Under the pieces are notes generated by a model. It ran no database searches. It had not been told where the DNA came from and saw only the letters and a program-made list of their open reading frames with translations. The translations under genes and the position numbers were made by a program. From Balneicella halophila (GTDB lineage: Bacteria; Bacteroidota; Bacteroidia; Bacteroidales; Balneicellaceae): a stretch of 64,000 nt of DNA. Below, piece after piece: positions 8,763 to 18,526 of the stretch (position 1 is its first letter; the number at the start of each line of letters is the position of its first letter). The stretch spans positions 930,001 to 994,000 of the forward strand of contig NZ_QENZ01000003.1 in NCBI RefSeq assembly GCF_003096835.1. Reading direction: 5' to 3'.

Positions 8763-10106
8763 ATGAAAAAGATAAAATTAGACCTAAAAAATGTTTCTCC
8801 ATTTGTTGATGAAGCTACAGTTGAAAAATATGCTGAAAAAGCATCGGATTTTCGTAATGATTTACTAAATGGTACAGGTGAAGGGAGTGATTTCTTAGGC
8901 TGGGTAGAGCTTCCTTCTAATACGCCTGAAGAATTAGTTGCTGAGATAGAAGATGTTGCTACCCATTTTCGGAATACGGTGGACGTGTTGGTTGTAGTAG
9001 GAATTGGCGGTTCATACTTAGGGGCAAAAGCTGTGATTGATGCACTTTCTCATAGTTTTGATATGATGACACAAGAAAATGAGAATCCAATCATATTATA
9101 TGCAGGACAAAATATTAATGAAGATTACTTGTCTGAGCTAAAAGAGGTGCTTAGAGGTGTTACTTTCGGTATTTGTGTGATTTCTAAATCAGGAACAACT
9201 ACTGAGCCAGCAATTGCATTTCGTGTATTGAAGGCTTTGCTCGAAGAACAGGAGGGTGAAGATGCTTCCAACTATATCGTAGCGATTACTGACAAAGAAA
9301 AAGGCGCATTACGGACATTGGCTGACCAAAAGGGTTATAAAACTTTCGTGATTCCTGATAATGTAGGAGGACGGTATTCTGTTCTTACGCCAGTAGGACT
9401 TTTGCCAATAGCCTGTGCAGGTTTTGATATAAAAGCGTTGATAGCAGGAGCAAAAGAGATGCAAAAGCATTTACTATTAACCTCATTTGAAAGTAATATT
9501 GCTATGCAATATGCAGCCTTCCGAAATGCATTGTATGATGAAGGAAAGAAGCTTGAAATCTTAGTAAATTATCATCCAAAACTTGCGAACATATCAGAGT
9601 GGTGGAAGCAATTATACGGGGAGAGTGAAGGTAAAGATGGAAAAGGTATTTTTCCGGCGAGTGTAAACTTTACTACTGACTTGCATTCTATGGGACAGTA
9701 CATTCAAGATGGAGAGCGGACGCTATTCGAAACAGTACTTTCTGTAGCTTTACCAAATCAAGAAATTGCAATACCAGAAACAGAAGAGGATTTAGATAAT
9801 CTGAATTATCTTGCAGGAAAGAGACTAGATGATGTAAATAAATCAGCGGAGGTAGCAACCACTTTAGCACATGTAGATGGGGGTGTTCCAAATTTTAGAA
9901 TTATCATCCCAAGGTTAGATGCTTATTACTTAGGACAGTTAATATACTTCTTTGAATTTGCTTGTGGATTGAGTGGCTATATGCTAGGAGTGAATCCATT
10001 TGACCAGCCTGGAGTTGAAGCCTATAAAAAGAATATGTTTGCATTGCTAGGGAAACCGGGTTTCGAAGACGAGACAGAAGAAATAAATAAGAGAATCGAG
10101 GAATAG
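8763..10106 (+). CDS. pgi: Glucose-6-phosphate isomerase
   Basis: Interconverts glucose-6-phosphate and fructose-6-phosphate. At 447 residues it belongs to the shorter bacterial form rather than the 550-residue enterobacterial type. Sugar-phosphate binding is shown by [14 protein letters not shown] and [18 protein letters not shown], the signature by [17 protein letters not shown], and the C-terminal part by [16 protein letters not shown]. It is co-transcribed with gpsA. Confidence 0.97.
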   Translation: MKKIKLDLKNVSPFVDEATVEKYAEKASDFRNDLLNGTGEGSDFLGWVELPSNTPEELVAEIEDVATHFRNTVDVLVVVGIGGSYLGAKAVIDALSHSFDMMTQENENPIILYAGQNINEDYLSELKEVLRGVTFGICVISKSGTTTEPAIAFRVLKALLEEQEGEDASNYIVAITDKEKGALRTLADQKGYKTFVIPDNVGGRYSVLTPVGLLPIACAGFDIKALIAGAKEMQKHLLLTSFESNIAMQYAAFRNALYDEGKKLEILVNYHPKLANISEWWKQLYGESEGKDGKGIFPASVNFTTDLHSMGQYIQDGERTLFETVLSVALPNQEIAIPETEEDLDNLNYLAGKRLDDVNKSAEVATTLAHVDGGVPNFRIIIPRLDAYYLGQLIYFFEFACGLSGYMLGVNPFDQPGVEAYKKNMFALLGKPGFEDETEEINKRIEE

Positions 10107-10261
10107 CACTGTTTTAGGTTCATCATTAGGCTAATTAAGAAAATAATCTCGTAGAGTAGTTACTGTGTTTCAGCAACTTCAAGTCATTATGACTGGGCAT
10201 TGAAAAAATTAAAAGCTCACCTAAAAAGAGCATTGAAAAAGTAGTAATTGTAAATTGAGTT

Positions 10262-10531
10262 TTAGATTTCTTGTATATCTTGTTGAGACATGCGTTTTTG
10301 TCGCCATCTTTTACCTACATATTGTCCCAAGAAAAAAATGGCTAATAATACAGGAAAGGTAACCCATGTATATTCTAGCTCTAACCAATTACGCATAAAA
10401 TACAAGAAAACAACTGGTACGTGAATAGCCACAAACCATTGCCATGAAAATTTCTTTTCACCACCTCGCCAGTATCCGAATGGAATATTTATAAAAAAAG
10501 TAAAGAGGAACAGTATGATAAGATTAGTCAT
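10262..10531 (-). CDS. Small three-helix membrane protein, function unknown
   Basis: About 89 residues with three predicted membrane helices (near 2-18, 30-48 and 55-73), an FGYWRGGEKKFSWQWF loop, and a very basic C-terminus (GKRWRQKRMSQQDIQEI). The frame is open to an ATG at 10621, but that would overlap the end of recN by 29 bases and add a poorly structured 30-residue extension; the ATG at 10531 places the first helix at the N-terminus. I recognise the layout as a small conserved Bacteroidetes protein but cannot name it. It is downstream of recN. Confidence 0.6.
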   Translation of the reverse strand: MTNLIILFLFTFFINIPFGYWRGGEKKFSWQWFVAIHVPVVFLYFMRNWLELEYTWVTFPVLLAIFFLGQYVGKRWRQKRMSQQDIQEI

Positions 10532-10592
10532 GATTTTTTCAGCTATTTGCACAAAGCTATTGATAGTTTGATAAAATACCAAATATTCTTTT

Positions 10593-12248
10593 TTACGATT
10601 GTGACAATAAAGCTCTAGCATTGGCTATAGCTTCTGAAGTAAGTTGTCTTCCAGAAAGCATTTTAGCTATCGCTACAGTACGATCGTCTGCATCTAATTT
10701 TGTAATAGATGTAAGCGTTTTATCACTGGTGTCTTTCTTATAAACTTGCCAATGCTGGTTTGCCTTAGCGGCAATTTGGGGTAGGTGGGTAATAGCTATT
10801 ACTTGCATTTGCTGAGCCATTTCATGCATAGTGTCACCCATTTTTGAAGCAATTTCGCCCGATACTCCACTATCTATTTCATCAAAAATCAAGGTAGGCA
10901 ATACCATTGATTTTGCCATGAGTTGTTTTATAGAGAGCATGAGACGTGAAAGCTCACCGCCAGATGCTACATCACTAATAGGAGCAGGGCTTGTGTTTTT
11001 ATTAGTAGAAAATAAAATATAAATAGTCTCTTTTCCCAGCATTTTAAACTCATTAGTAGGCTCTACTCCAATCAGAATTTTAGCATGTGGCATACCAAGG
11101 CGTTGCAGTTGTTCAGTAAGTTGTTTCTCTATTTTAGGGATGGCTTTTTTTCTTGACTTTGACAATTGACTAGCAAAGTCAGAAGTTTGTGTCATTTGAG
11201 ATTCGAGTTCATTTTCGATTTTCGCTAAATGCTCATCAAAATGATGCACTGCATTGACTTTTTCTTGCAATTCTTGTTCTAATTGTAAAAGCTCTGCAAT
11301 AGTGTCCTTTCCATGTTTTTGCTGAAGACGATAAATAGTATCAAGCCGTTCACTGACTTCAATTGCACGCTTAGGGTCATTTTGCAAGCGTTCTGCTTCT
11401 ACAAGAATTTCAGAAATAATGTCTTTTAGCTCAATATAGACACTTTCTAGTCGATCTCCTAATGCCTTTGAGGGGTTATGGACATCTTCTAGCTTTTGAA
11501 AATTAGAGGCTAATTTTCTTATATTCTCAATAGGGGTGAGGTCTGAATTAAAATAATCATTGGCTTCTGAGTAGGAATTAATAATACTTTCCATTTGTGA
11601 AAGCATAGTATTTTCTTGCTCTAGTTGCTCTTGTTCGCCGTCTTTTAAGTCAGCTGAAATGAGTTCTTCTAACTGAAATTGCCAATAGTCGATATCAGAG
11701 CTTTGTTGTCGTTGGGATTCAAGCAATGTTGCTTTTTTCTTTTTTAACTCTTGAAGTAGTCTATAAGACTTTTGATACTCAGAAAGGACTTTTTTATTTT
11801 TTGAATAATTGTCTACCAACTGAAATTGAAAAGCTTCGTTTTCTATCTGCAAATTCTGATGTTGCGAATGTATATCAATTAGTTTAGATGTAAATTCCTT
11901 TAAAACGTTTAGTCTTACAGGTGTATCATTTATAAATGCTCGTGACTTCCCTGTGGGAGAGAGCTCACGTCTTATAAGGGTTATATCTTCATAGTCGATA
12001 TCTTCTGCTGTAAAAAAGTCTGAAAGATCATAGTTAGAGATTGAAAATTCTCCTTCAACGATGCATTTCTTTTTAGGGTCACCAATGCTTGAAAGGTTTG
12101 CTCGCTCACCAAGTAGAAGCCCTAAGGCGCCTAATATTATGGATTTACCCGCACCTGTTTCACCTGTGAGTACAACAAAACCCTTATCAAATGCTATGGT
12201 AAGGGCTTCAATCAATGCATAGTTTTGAATATGCAGACTTTGTAACAT
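10593..12248 (-). CDS. recN: DNA repair protein RecN
   Basis: SMC-like ATPase for double-strand break repair. 551 residues: Walker A GETGAGKS near residue 35, a long coiled-coil middle (about residues 155-375), the ABC signature SGGELSRLMLSIK, and Walker B TLIFDEIDSGVSGE, followed by the His switch VIAITHLPQIAAKA. The start overlaps the DUF4835 stop (TAATG), so translation is coupled. It is the last gene of the bamD-rpoZ-DUF4835-recN unit. Confidence 0.96.
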   Translation of the reverse strand: MLQSLHIQNYALIEALTIAFDKGFVVLTGETGAGKSIILGALGLLLGERANLSSIGDPKKKCIVEGEFSISNYDLSDFFTAEDIDYEDITLIRRELSPTGKSRAFINDTPVRLNVLKEFTSKLIDIHSQHQNLQIENEAFQFQLVDNYSKNKKVLSEYQKSYRLLQELKKKKATLLESQRQQSSDIDYWQFQLEELISADLKDGEQEQLEQENTMLSQMESIINSYSEANDYFNSDLTPIENIRKLASNFQKLEDVHNPSKALGDRLESVYIELKDIISEILVEAERLQNDPKRAIEVSERLDTIYRLQQKHGKDTIAELLQLEQELQEKVNAVHHFDEHLAKIENELESQMTQTSDFASQLSKSRKKAIPKIEKQLTEQLQRLGMPHAKILIGVEPTNEFKMLGKETIYILFSTNKNTSPAPISDVASGGELSRLMLSIKQLMAKSMVLPTLIFDEIDSGVSGEIASKMGDTMHEMAQQMQVIAITHLPQIAAKANQHWQVYKKDTSDKTLTSITKLDADDRTVAIAKMLSGRQLTSEAIANARALLSQS

Positions 12249-13150
12249 TATTCTAAGACTTTATAGATACCTAAATGCCCTGGGTCAATAGTGCCTAATA
12301 AATCGTACATCTCTTTACGCTTTTCAGGTGGCAATACTAATGTACTTTGTGTGATTTCATTAGCTTTTGCGTCAAAGAACATATGCATTGCAGCCACGTC
12401 TGATGATTTTTGATGAACTTTGGCTAAATCTTTTATACTCTCAAGCATATTTTCAATAGCTTCCCGAGGTTCTGTCACCATTTTATCTAATCCCTCTCGA
12501 TGATAGTTGTAAATTGATTCACGGAGTTCCTTGTAGTTTAAGAGATCTTCTACCATCCAATAACGATTAATCTCACGTTCTGATGTTGACCATCCGTCAT
12601 TAGACAATCCTTGACCTTGCTGAACACTTATATCCAATGCTTTCTTGAAATAGGATGTGCCTCCTAGGCGAGAAAAGCTGTCGCCATCTAATCCGAGAAT
12701 GAGGTAGGCATAGTATGCTGCAACTGCTACTAATTCTTTATTTTTACCAACACCTTCGTAGTGAAATGCCTCGTTTGGCAAATATGAAAATGTGATTTGT
12801 TTATCTTTGTGATTAAGCAGAGGAGTGATATAGGAAGAATTAAATACAGGACGACTCGCTTGTACCTGAACACTTGCTTGGTAGCTGTTTTCATTAGGTA
12901 CACCCTCTATAATAAGTAGAAAAGTACAAGCAATCTTTTCTTTTGCATTATTTTTATTATCAGTCCACTTTGTTGCATTTAAAATGTCCGACAGATTTTG
13001 TTCTAAGGTCTTAAATACTACATGATCAACTCCGGTTACTTTTTGAGTAATGACCTTTACATCACAATCTAGCTCCTGTCCAATAGATGGCGTAAGAAAG
13101 TTAAAACTTTGAAGAATGAGGAAGATTTTTATGTAGCTAGAGCGACTCAT
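12248..13150 (-). CDS. DUF4835 family secreted protein
   Basis: A 300-residue exported protein with an N-terminal hydrophobic signal (IKIFLILQSFNFLTPSIGQ), then the DUF4835 opening ELDCDVKVITQKV and the conserved LNATKWT segment. This family is nearly always found upstream of recN in Bacteroidetes; it has been linked with the type IX secretion-carrying phylum, but its role is not established. In Bacteroides, as I recall, a coaBC gene usually lies between rpoZ and this gene; it is absent here. Confidence 0.8.
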   Translation of the reverse strand: MSRSSYIKIFLILQSFNFLTPSIGQELDCDVKVITQKVTGVDHVVFKTLEQNLSDILNATKWTDNKNNAKEKIACTFLLIIEGVPNENSYQASVQVQASRPVFNSSYITPLLNHKDKQITFSYLPNEAFHYEGVGKNKELVAVAAYYAYLILGLDGDSFSRLGGTSYFKKALDISVQQGQGLSNDGWSTSEREINRYWMVEDLLNYKELRESIYNYHREGLDKMVTEPREAIENMLESIKDLAKVHQKSSDVAAMHMFFDAKANEITQSTLVLPPEKRKEMYDLLGTIDPGHLGIYKVLE

Positions 13151-13174
13151 AGAACGGATAAATTTAATGATTGT

Positions 13175-13498
13175 CTATTCCGTTTTTTCTCCTCTGCGGT
13201 AATAGATTCGATCTTGAGTAAACTCTTCTAAAGCGATAAGTACAGGCTTAGGTAGTCTTTCGTAGAATTTTGAAATCTCAATTTGCTCTCTATTTTCAAA
13301 AATCTCTTCAAGATTATCAGATACCGATGCAAAATCTTGTAATTTTTTGCTCAGCTCTTCTTTCATCTCCACAGAAATCTGATTTGATCTTTTAGCAATA
13401 ATCATTAATGTTTCATAAACATTGCCAACTTCAGCGCTTAATTCTTTAACGTTACGCGTGATAGTATTTGTGTCTGCTTTTGTATTTTTAAAATCCAT
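13175..13498 (-). CDS. rpoZ: RNA polymerase omega subunit, Bacteroidetes type
   Basis: A 107-residue protein matching the Bacteroidetes Rpb6/omega-like family: VYETLMIIAKRSNQISVEMKEEL in the middle and the C-terminal IALEEFTQDRIYYRRG. The family stabilises the beta-prime subunit. Position between bamD and DUF4835 is the usual one in this phylum. It is divergent in sequence from E. coli RpoZ, so the name rests on family and synteny. Confidence 0.8.
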   Translation of the reverse strand: MDFKNTKADTNTITRNVKELSAEVGNVYETLMIIAKRSNQISVEMKEELSKKLQDFASVSDNLEEIFENREQIEISKFYERLPKPVLIALEEFTQDRIYYRRGEKTE

Positions 13499-13510
13499 AG
13501 GTATAATAAG

Positions 13511-14302
13511 TTATTCAGTTCCTAGATATTCGTTAATATTATTGTTCATCCTCTTAGCCTTACTCACATATTTGCTGTCAGGAAACTCTTCAGCAAATGA
13601 CAAGTATTCTTCCTTAGCCTTGTTGTAGCGGTCACGTTTTTTAGAAGGGATACTGTTTTTAGCTAATTGATAACGTGACTCTAGAAGCATAAAGAGTATT
13701 TCCTCTCGATATCCTGATTCGGGATATTCCTTTATACTATTGTTTAAAGCAATAATGGCAGAGTCGTAATACTCTCTATCATAATAAGATTTAGCATTTA
13801 AGTAGGATTTTTTCACCAGCTTATCGTAGAGCTTAGAAATGTATTCTTTAGCATCGTCATTTCTTGAACTATTAGGGTATCTCTTGATATAGGTTTCAAA
13901 GGCTTGAATAGCATCTTTAGTAGGTGTCTGATCCAATAAAACCATCGGAGTACCTTTATAATAGCAGAATGCTTTCATATATAAACATTCTTCAACATAA
14001 GGACTTTTAGGATATAGACGAACTATTTGATTGAAATAGTTACCCGCATCTAAATAACGCTTTTGTTCATATAAGGAATACGCATAATAATACTCTATGG
14101 TAGGTGCTTGAGTTCTTCCTCTATAAAGTGGGCGTACGTCATCCAGCAGATCAAGCGTTTTTGCATAGTCTTGTGAATTAAAGTACTCAATAGCCTTTTT
14201 TAGCTTAAATTCAGCATTAGTACTTTTTTTGATTTCTTGATATTCCCCACAGCTTGCAAAAAAGAAAGCCACGCCGATAAGTATCACTACTATTTTTCGC
14301 AT
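13511..14302 (-). CDS. bamD: Outer-membrane assembly lipoprotein BamD
   Basis: Component of the BAM complex that folds barrels into the outer membrane. 263 residues: a lipoprotein signal with lipobox FFASC (Cys18), then TPR-like helical repeats: KAIEYFNSQDYAKTLDLLDD, AYSLYEQKRYLDAGNYFNQI, AFETYIKRYPNSSRNDDA and LSFAEEFPDSKYVSKAKRM. Length and repeat layout fit BamD/ComL. It is the first gene of the operon leading through rpoZ to recN. Confidence 0.92.
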   Translation of the reverse strand: MRKIVVILIGVAFFFASCGEYQEIKKSTNAEFKLKKAIEYFNSQDYAKTLDLLDDVRPLYRGRTQAPTIEYYYAYSLYEQKRYLDAGNYFNQIVRLYPKSPYVEECLYMKAFCYYKGTPMVLLDQTPTKDAIQAFETYIKRYPNSSRNDDAKEYISKLYDKLVKKSYLNAKSYYDREYYDSAIIALNNSIKEYPESGYREEILFMLLESRYQLAKNSIPSKKRDRYNKAKEEYLSFAEEFPDSKYVSKAKRMNNNINEYLGTE

Positions 14303-14331
14303 TGTCTTCAGATAAGTTCATTTTGAAGTTG

Positions 14332-14339
14332 CAAAGTTA
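14332..14339 (-). promoter_or_regulatory. -7 box for bamD operon
   Basis: TAACTTTG on the minus strand, an exact TAnnTTTG match about 30 bases before the bamD ATG. The -33 element is not obvious. Confidence 0.5.
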
Positions 14340-14413
14340 GCAATAATTTTCATTCCTACCGAAAAACATCAGTTTTTAACGAATTTTAGAACTAATGATA
14401 AATGATCGTAAAC

Positions 14414-14665
14414 TTAGATTCTAAAAATACGTTTTGCTACAAAAGCTATAATAATATTACGAATAGCGACTTTCCAGTTAATTCCGTGGGTTGATCTTGT
14501 TCTTGATAAACTGCTAATCGCATTTAGTGCAAGATTCTTAGGAGCCAAGCTGTATTTTAATTGCTCAGATTCATTCTTCATGGTCCATATTGCAATCTCC
14601 TTTTTCAGTTTCAATATTCTAAGCTCTTTATCAATTTCCTTAAAGGACTTGTATGTTTTCTGCAT
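14414..14665 (-). CDS. Small conserved protein of the YtxH/holin operon (possibly DUF6327)
   Basis: 83 residues: a basic amphipathic N-terminal helix (FKEIDKELRILKLKKEIAIWTM) and a hydrophobic C-terminal helix ending FVAKRIFRI. Third and last gene of a tight minus-strand cluster after the YtxH-like and holin-like genes (6-base gap). This three-gene layout recurs in Bacteroidetes. I think this member is the DUF6327 type, but that is from memory. The function is unknown, probably membrane-associated. Confidence 0.6.
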   Translation of the reverse strand: MQKTYKSFKEIDKELRILKLKKEIAIWTMKNESEQLKYSLAPKNLALNAISSLSRTRSTHGINWKVAIRNIIIAFVAKRIFRI

Positions 14666-14671
14666 AATATT

Positions 14672-15022
14672 TTAGTCTTCTTTTACAATTTCAGAGAGAA
14701 TCCGCAATATAGGTCTATCTACAATAAATTTCTTTAACGCTAAGAATAAAATTAGCGCAACGAGAATTATCCCTGCCATAGTTAAAAATCCGTAGGCGTT
14801 ATTGCCCCAATATTCACCGAGGGCAAAGCCACCAGCTAAGCATAAGAAAAACACAATGAGTAAACAAGCTAGGGCTACTATAAGTATCTTAGTTAATCCT
14901 GTTGCAGTTTTAGCTGCAATTTTAAAACCTAGAAGCTTATAGTAGTCCATATTGTCACTCATTACATTCTCCATTTGAGCCTTAAGCTCTTTGGCGTTAT
15001 GAGTGATATTTTCTAGTGCCAT
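14672..15022 (-). CDS. Phage-holin-family (PF07332-like) membrane protein
   Basis: 116 residues with two strong membrane helices (near 42-68 and 77-96; for example LIVALACLLIVFFLCLAGGF) flanked by charged segments and ending in KKFIVDRPILRILSEIVKED. This is the holin superfamily III / YqjE-like pattern that is widespread on bacterial chromosomes and usually not a phage lysis gene. It sits between the YtxH-like gene (3-base gap) and an 83-residue gene, which suggests an envelope-stress membrane module rather than a prophage remnant. Confidence 0.75.
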   Translation of the reverse strand: MALENITHNAKELKAQMENVMSDNMDYYKLLGFKIAAKTATGLTKILIVALACLLIVFFLCLAGGFALGEYWGNNAYGFLTMAGIILVALILFLALKKFIVDRPILRILSEIVKED

Positions 15023-15025
15023 ATA

Positions 15026-15355
15026 TTATTTTTGAAGTTTGGCGTTTGCTTGTTTCAAATCAGCTAATTTCTTCTCCAATACATCAATTACTTCATCAGC
15101 TTTGTAACTTGATTTTGTAACTAAGTACTCAACATTATCTTCTAAACTACCTTTAGCTTGCATTGTTTTAGCTTTTACCTCATCAGTTAGCTCGTTTAGA
15201 CGAGATTTGATATCCTCAGTAGTCTCATCGAAAGTTCTTTTAATTTTCTTACGAGTTTTTTTTCCCTCGTCTGGAGCCATTAATACACCTACTCCTAAAC
15301 CAATTGCGATTCCAGCTAAAGCTGCTAACATTGAATTTCCACTGTTGTGTGCCAT
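15026..15355 (-). CDS. YtxH domain-containing protein
   Basis: 109 residues: a glycine-rich membrane segment (SMLAALAGIAIGLGVGVLMAP) followed by DEGKKTRKKIK and a long amphipathic helix full of Lys/Glu. This is the YtxH/general-stress-protein layout. It is first in a three-gene cluster with a holin-like protein. Homologues in other phyla respond to stress; no specific role can be read here. Confidence 0.8.
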   Translation of the reverse strand: MAHNSGNSMLAALAGIAIGLGVGVLMAPDEGKKTRKKIKRTFDETTEDIKSRLNELTDEVKAKTMQAKGSLEDNVEYLVTKSSYKADEVIDVLEKKLADLKQANAKLQK

Positions 15356-15502
15356 AATATTTAAGTTTTTAAATGTTAAAAATATATGAACATAAATGAC
15401 AAATACCTTGCCATATAACTTTAGTACATCGGAAAAATTCTGATTTTTTTATTGCATATAAAAAAAGTTATGCTTGATATGCCATTCTTTATATTTATAA
15501 TA

Positions 15503-15533
15503 TAAAAAGAGCTGTTCCTTAAAGAAACAGCTC
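15503..15533 (-). terminator. Terminator of ppdK
   Basis: Minus-strand hairpin GAGCTGTT / AACAGCTC followed by a CTTTTTATA tail, 27 bases beyond the ppdK stop. The remaining bases 15356-15502 show no feature I can support. Confidence 0.8.
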
Positions 15534-15559
15534 CTCATATTTTAGTAAATAAGATTTTA

Positions 15560-18289
15560 TTATTTATCTAATTCAATAGCTGATTGTGCAGCTGCTAGAC
15601 GTGCGATAGGTACGCGGAATGGTGAACAAGAAACATAATCCATATTTACCGTTCCGCAGAACTTCACTGATGAAGGTTCTCCACCATGTTCTCCACAAAT
15701 GCCGACTTTCAATTTTGCGTTCGAACTACGACCTTTTTCAGTACCCATTTGTACTAATTGTCCTACACCTTCTTGATCTAATACTTGGAAAGGATCATTC
15801 TTCAAGATGCCTTTGTTTAAGTAGATAGGAAGGAATTTGCCAGCGTCGTCACGAGAATAACCGTAAGTCATCTGTGTAAGGTCATTTGTACCAAATGAGA
15901 AGAATTCAGCTACTTCAGCAACTTTGTCAGCAGTAAGTGCTGCACGAGGAATCTCAATCATTGTTCCTACTAAGTAATCAATGCTTTCTCCTTTTTCTTC
16001 AAATACTTTGTTTGCAATTCTGTCAATAATTTCTTTTTGAAGTTTCAATTCTTCTACAGTTCCAATAAGTGGCACCATAATCTCTGGACGTGGGTCTTTA
16101 CCTTTTTTCTTCAAGTTTACAGCAGCTTCTAAAATTGCTCGAGCTTGCATTTCTGTAATCTCAGGATAAGTATTTCCTAAACGGCAACCTCTATGTCCTA
16201 ACATCGGGTTGAATTCGTGTAAAGATTCCACTTTAGATTTTACAACATCAGCAGGAACGCCTAATTCTTTCGCCATTTCTTCTTGAGATGCCTCGTCATT
16301 AGGAGTAAACTCATGCAATGGTGGGTCTAATAAACGGATAGTTACACCAAAACCGTCCATAGCTTCTAGGATTCCTTCAAAGTCTTCACGTTGCATTGGC
16401 AGTAATTTAGCTAATGCTTTGCGACGCCCTTCTTCATCTTCTGCTAATATCATTTCTCTAACTGCAATGATTCTTTCTCCTTCAAAGAACATATGCTCTG
16501 TACGGCAAAGACCAATACCTTTTGCTCCAAAGTCACGTGCTACTTGTGCATCGTGTGGGGTATCAGCGTTAGTACGAACATACATCTTAGTATATTTCTC
16601 TGCTAATTCCATGATTTTTGCAAAGTTTCCAGAAAGCTCAGGATTTACAGTTGCAACTTTATCTTCATATACCTCACCAGTTGATCCGTTTAATGAAATC
16701 CAGTCGCCTTCTTTTACTACGCGGTCACCTACTTTGAAGGTGCGTCCTTCATAGTCCACTCTTACGTCACCAGCACCTGAAACGCAACATTTACCCATAC
16801 CACGTGCAACTACGGCTGCGTGAGAAGTCATACCGCCACGTGCAGTTAAAATACCATTAGCCACGTGCATTCCTTTCAAGTCTTCAGGAGAAGTTTCTTG
16901 ACGAACCAATACTACTTCTTCACCACGATTTTTCCATTCTTCAGCATCGTTAGCAAAGAATACTACGCGACCTGTAGCAGCACCTGGTGATGCTGGAAGT
17001 CCTTTTGTGATAACGGTTGCAGATTCTAATGCTTTTTTCTCAAATACTGGGTGAAGTAATTCATCTAATTTATCAGCTTCTTGACGTAATAATGCTGTTT
17101 TTTCATCAATCATTCCTTGGTCAAGCATTTCTACTGCCATGCGTACCATCGCAGATCCAGTACGCTTACCATTTCTTGTTTGTAAAATCCAAAGTTTACC
17201 ATCTTGAATAGTGAACTCTAAATCTTGCATATCAGAATAATGATCTTCTAATTTTTGTTGAGTAGCATCTAATTCCTTGTAGATTTCAGGCATAGCTTCT
17301 TCCAAAGATGGATATTTAGCTTTACGATCATCCTCAGAAACTCCTGCACGCTTAGCCCAGCGACGAGAACCTTCAACGGTAATCTCTTGTGGAGTACGTA
17401 CACCCGCAACCACGTCTTCTCCCTGTGCATCGATTAGGTACTCGCCGTTAAAGATATCTTCTCCAGTTGCGGCATCACGAGTGAAAGCTACACCAGTTGC
17501 AGAGTTTTTACCCATATTACCATACACCATCGCTTGTACGTTTACAGCAGTTCCCCACTCAGCAGGAATTTGGTGCATTTGGCGATAATAAATAGCACGC
17601 TCAGTATTCCAAGAATCGAATACTGCACATACAGCTCCCCAAAGTTGATCCCATGGGTTAGTAGGAAAATCGTCGCCAGTACGATCATGTACTACCTTCT
17701 TGAATTTTTCCACCAAAGTTTTTAAGTCTTCAGGAGTGAATTCAGTATCTAGTTCGTAGCCTTTAGCTTCTTTTAATTTATCAATTTCAATTTCAAAAGG
17801 ATCATGTTTTCCGTCTTCGGCTTCTACACCCATCACTACGTCACCATACATTTGGATAAAACGACGGTATGAATCCCAAGCAAAACGCTCATTGCCTGAT
17901 TTTTCAGCAACTAATTTTACAGTTTCGTCATTCATACCCAAGTTAAGAACCGTATTCATCATACCCGGCATAGAAACTCGAGCACCAGAACGTACTGAAA
18001 GTAATAAAGGAAAAGCTTCACCTTTAGAACCGAATTTTGCATTCATTGCCTCTTCAGTCTCCTTGATTTTGGCTTCTACTTCTGATTTTATCAAATCTAC
18101 AGTGTAGTCTCTGCCTTTATCATTGTAAACGGTACATACCTCTGTGGTGATTGTGAAACCAGCTGGAACAGGTACACCGATAAGATTCATCTCTGCCAAA
18201 TTGGCTCCTTTACCGCCTAATAGGTTTTTCATACTTGCGTTACCTTCAGCTTTTCCATCGCCGAAAAAATACACGTGCTTATCGCTCAT
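15560..18289 (-). CDS. ppdK: Pyruvate, phosphate dikinase
   Basis: Interconverts pyruvate, ATP and phosphate with phosphoenolpyruvate, AMP and pyrophosphate; anaerobes use it in either direction. At 909 residues it is full length: an ATP-grasp N-terminal domain (LLGGKGANLAEMNLIGVPVP), the phosphohistidine domain with the catalytic His in GGMTSHAAVVARG, and the C-terminal PEP/pyruvate barrel with GTNDLTQMTYGYSRDD and the catalytic Cys in VGICGEHGG. It is transcribed alone from a strong promoter and closed by a hairpin. Confidence 0.97.
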   Translation of the reverse strand: MSDKHVYFFGDGKAEGNASMKNLLGGKGANLAEMNLIGVPVPAGFTITTEVCTVYNDKGRDYTVDLIKSEVEAKIKETEEAMNAKFGSKGEAFPLLLSVRSGARVSMPGMMNTVLNLGMNDETVKLVAEKSGNERFAWDSYRRFIQMYGDVVMGVEAEDGKHDPFEIEIDKLKEAKGYELDTEFTPEDLKTLVEKFKKVVHDRTGDDFPTNPWDQLWGAVCAVFDSWNTERAIYYRQMHQIPAEWGTAVNVQAMVYGNMGKNSATGVAFTRDAATGEDIFNGEYLIDAQGEDVVAGVRTPQEITVEGSRRWAKRAGVSEDDRKAKYPSLEEAMPEIYKELDATQQKLEDHYSDMQDLEFTIQDGKLWILQTRNGKRTGSAMVRMAVEMLDQGMIDEKTALLRQEADKLDELLHPVFEKKALESATVITKGLPASPGAATGRVVFFANDAEEWKNRGEEVVLVRQETSPEDLKGMHVANGILTARGGMTSHAAVVARGMGKCCVSGAGDVRVDYEGRTFKVGDRVVKEGDWISLNGSTGEVYEDKVATVNPELSGNFAKIMELAEKYTKMYVRTNADTPHDAQVARDFGAKGIGLCRTEHMFFEGERIIAVREMILAEDEEGRRKALAKLLPMQREDFEGILEAMDGFGVTIRLLDPPLHEFTPNDEASQEEMAKELGVPADVVKSKVESLHEFNPMLGHRGCRLGNTYPEITEMQARAILEAAVNLKKKGKDPRPEIMVPLIGTVEELKLQKEIIDRIANKVFEEKGESIDYLVGTMIEIPRAALTADKVAEVAEFFSFGTNDLTQMTYGYSRDDAGKFLPIYLNKGILKNDPFQVLDQEGVGQLVQMGTEKGRSSNAKLKVGICGEHGGEPSSVKFCGTVNMDYVSCSPFRVPIARLAAAQSAIELDK

Positions 18290-18348
18290 AATTTATTAAT
18301 TTAATATTATATATAGTTTACTGTAATTCCCATAAAAATGAATAGGCA

Positions 18349-18379
18349 CAAAGATATACGAACTTTCGATTATTTGCAA
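18349..18379 (-). promoter_or_regulatory. Promoter of ppdK
   Basis: On the minus strand, TTG, 20 bases, then TATCTTTG: a near-ideal Bacteroidetes promoter about 60 bases before the ppdK ATG. The rest of 18380-18526 shows nothing else. Confidence 0.7.
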
Positions 18380-18526
18380 GTCATTTATATCCGAAAACGT
18401 TTGTAAAACAATGTTTTGAATATTAAAAAGTGTTAAGTTTAATATTGTAGGTTTATGTGATGTTAATGGCTCAGAATTCTCTCTAAAAATTTACAAGATG
18501 TTGTGAAAATATAAAAGGTTTTGGTT

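Noticed and set aside
10107-10261. Terminator or RNA between pgi and the small membrane gene
   Set aside because: Only a weak four-base stem (GCTC/GAGC) with interrupted T's is visible; not enough to call.
14672-15022. Prophage holin
   Set aside because: No phage gene is adjacent, and this holin-like family is common on ordinary chromosomes.
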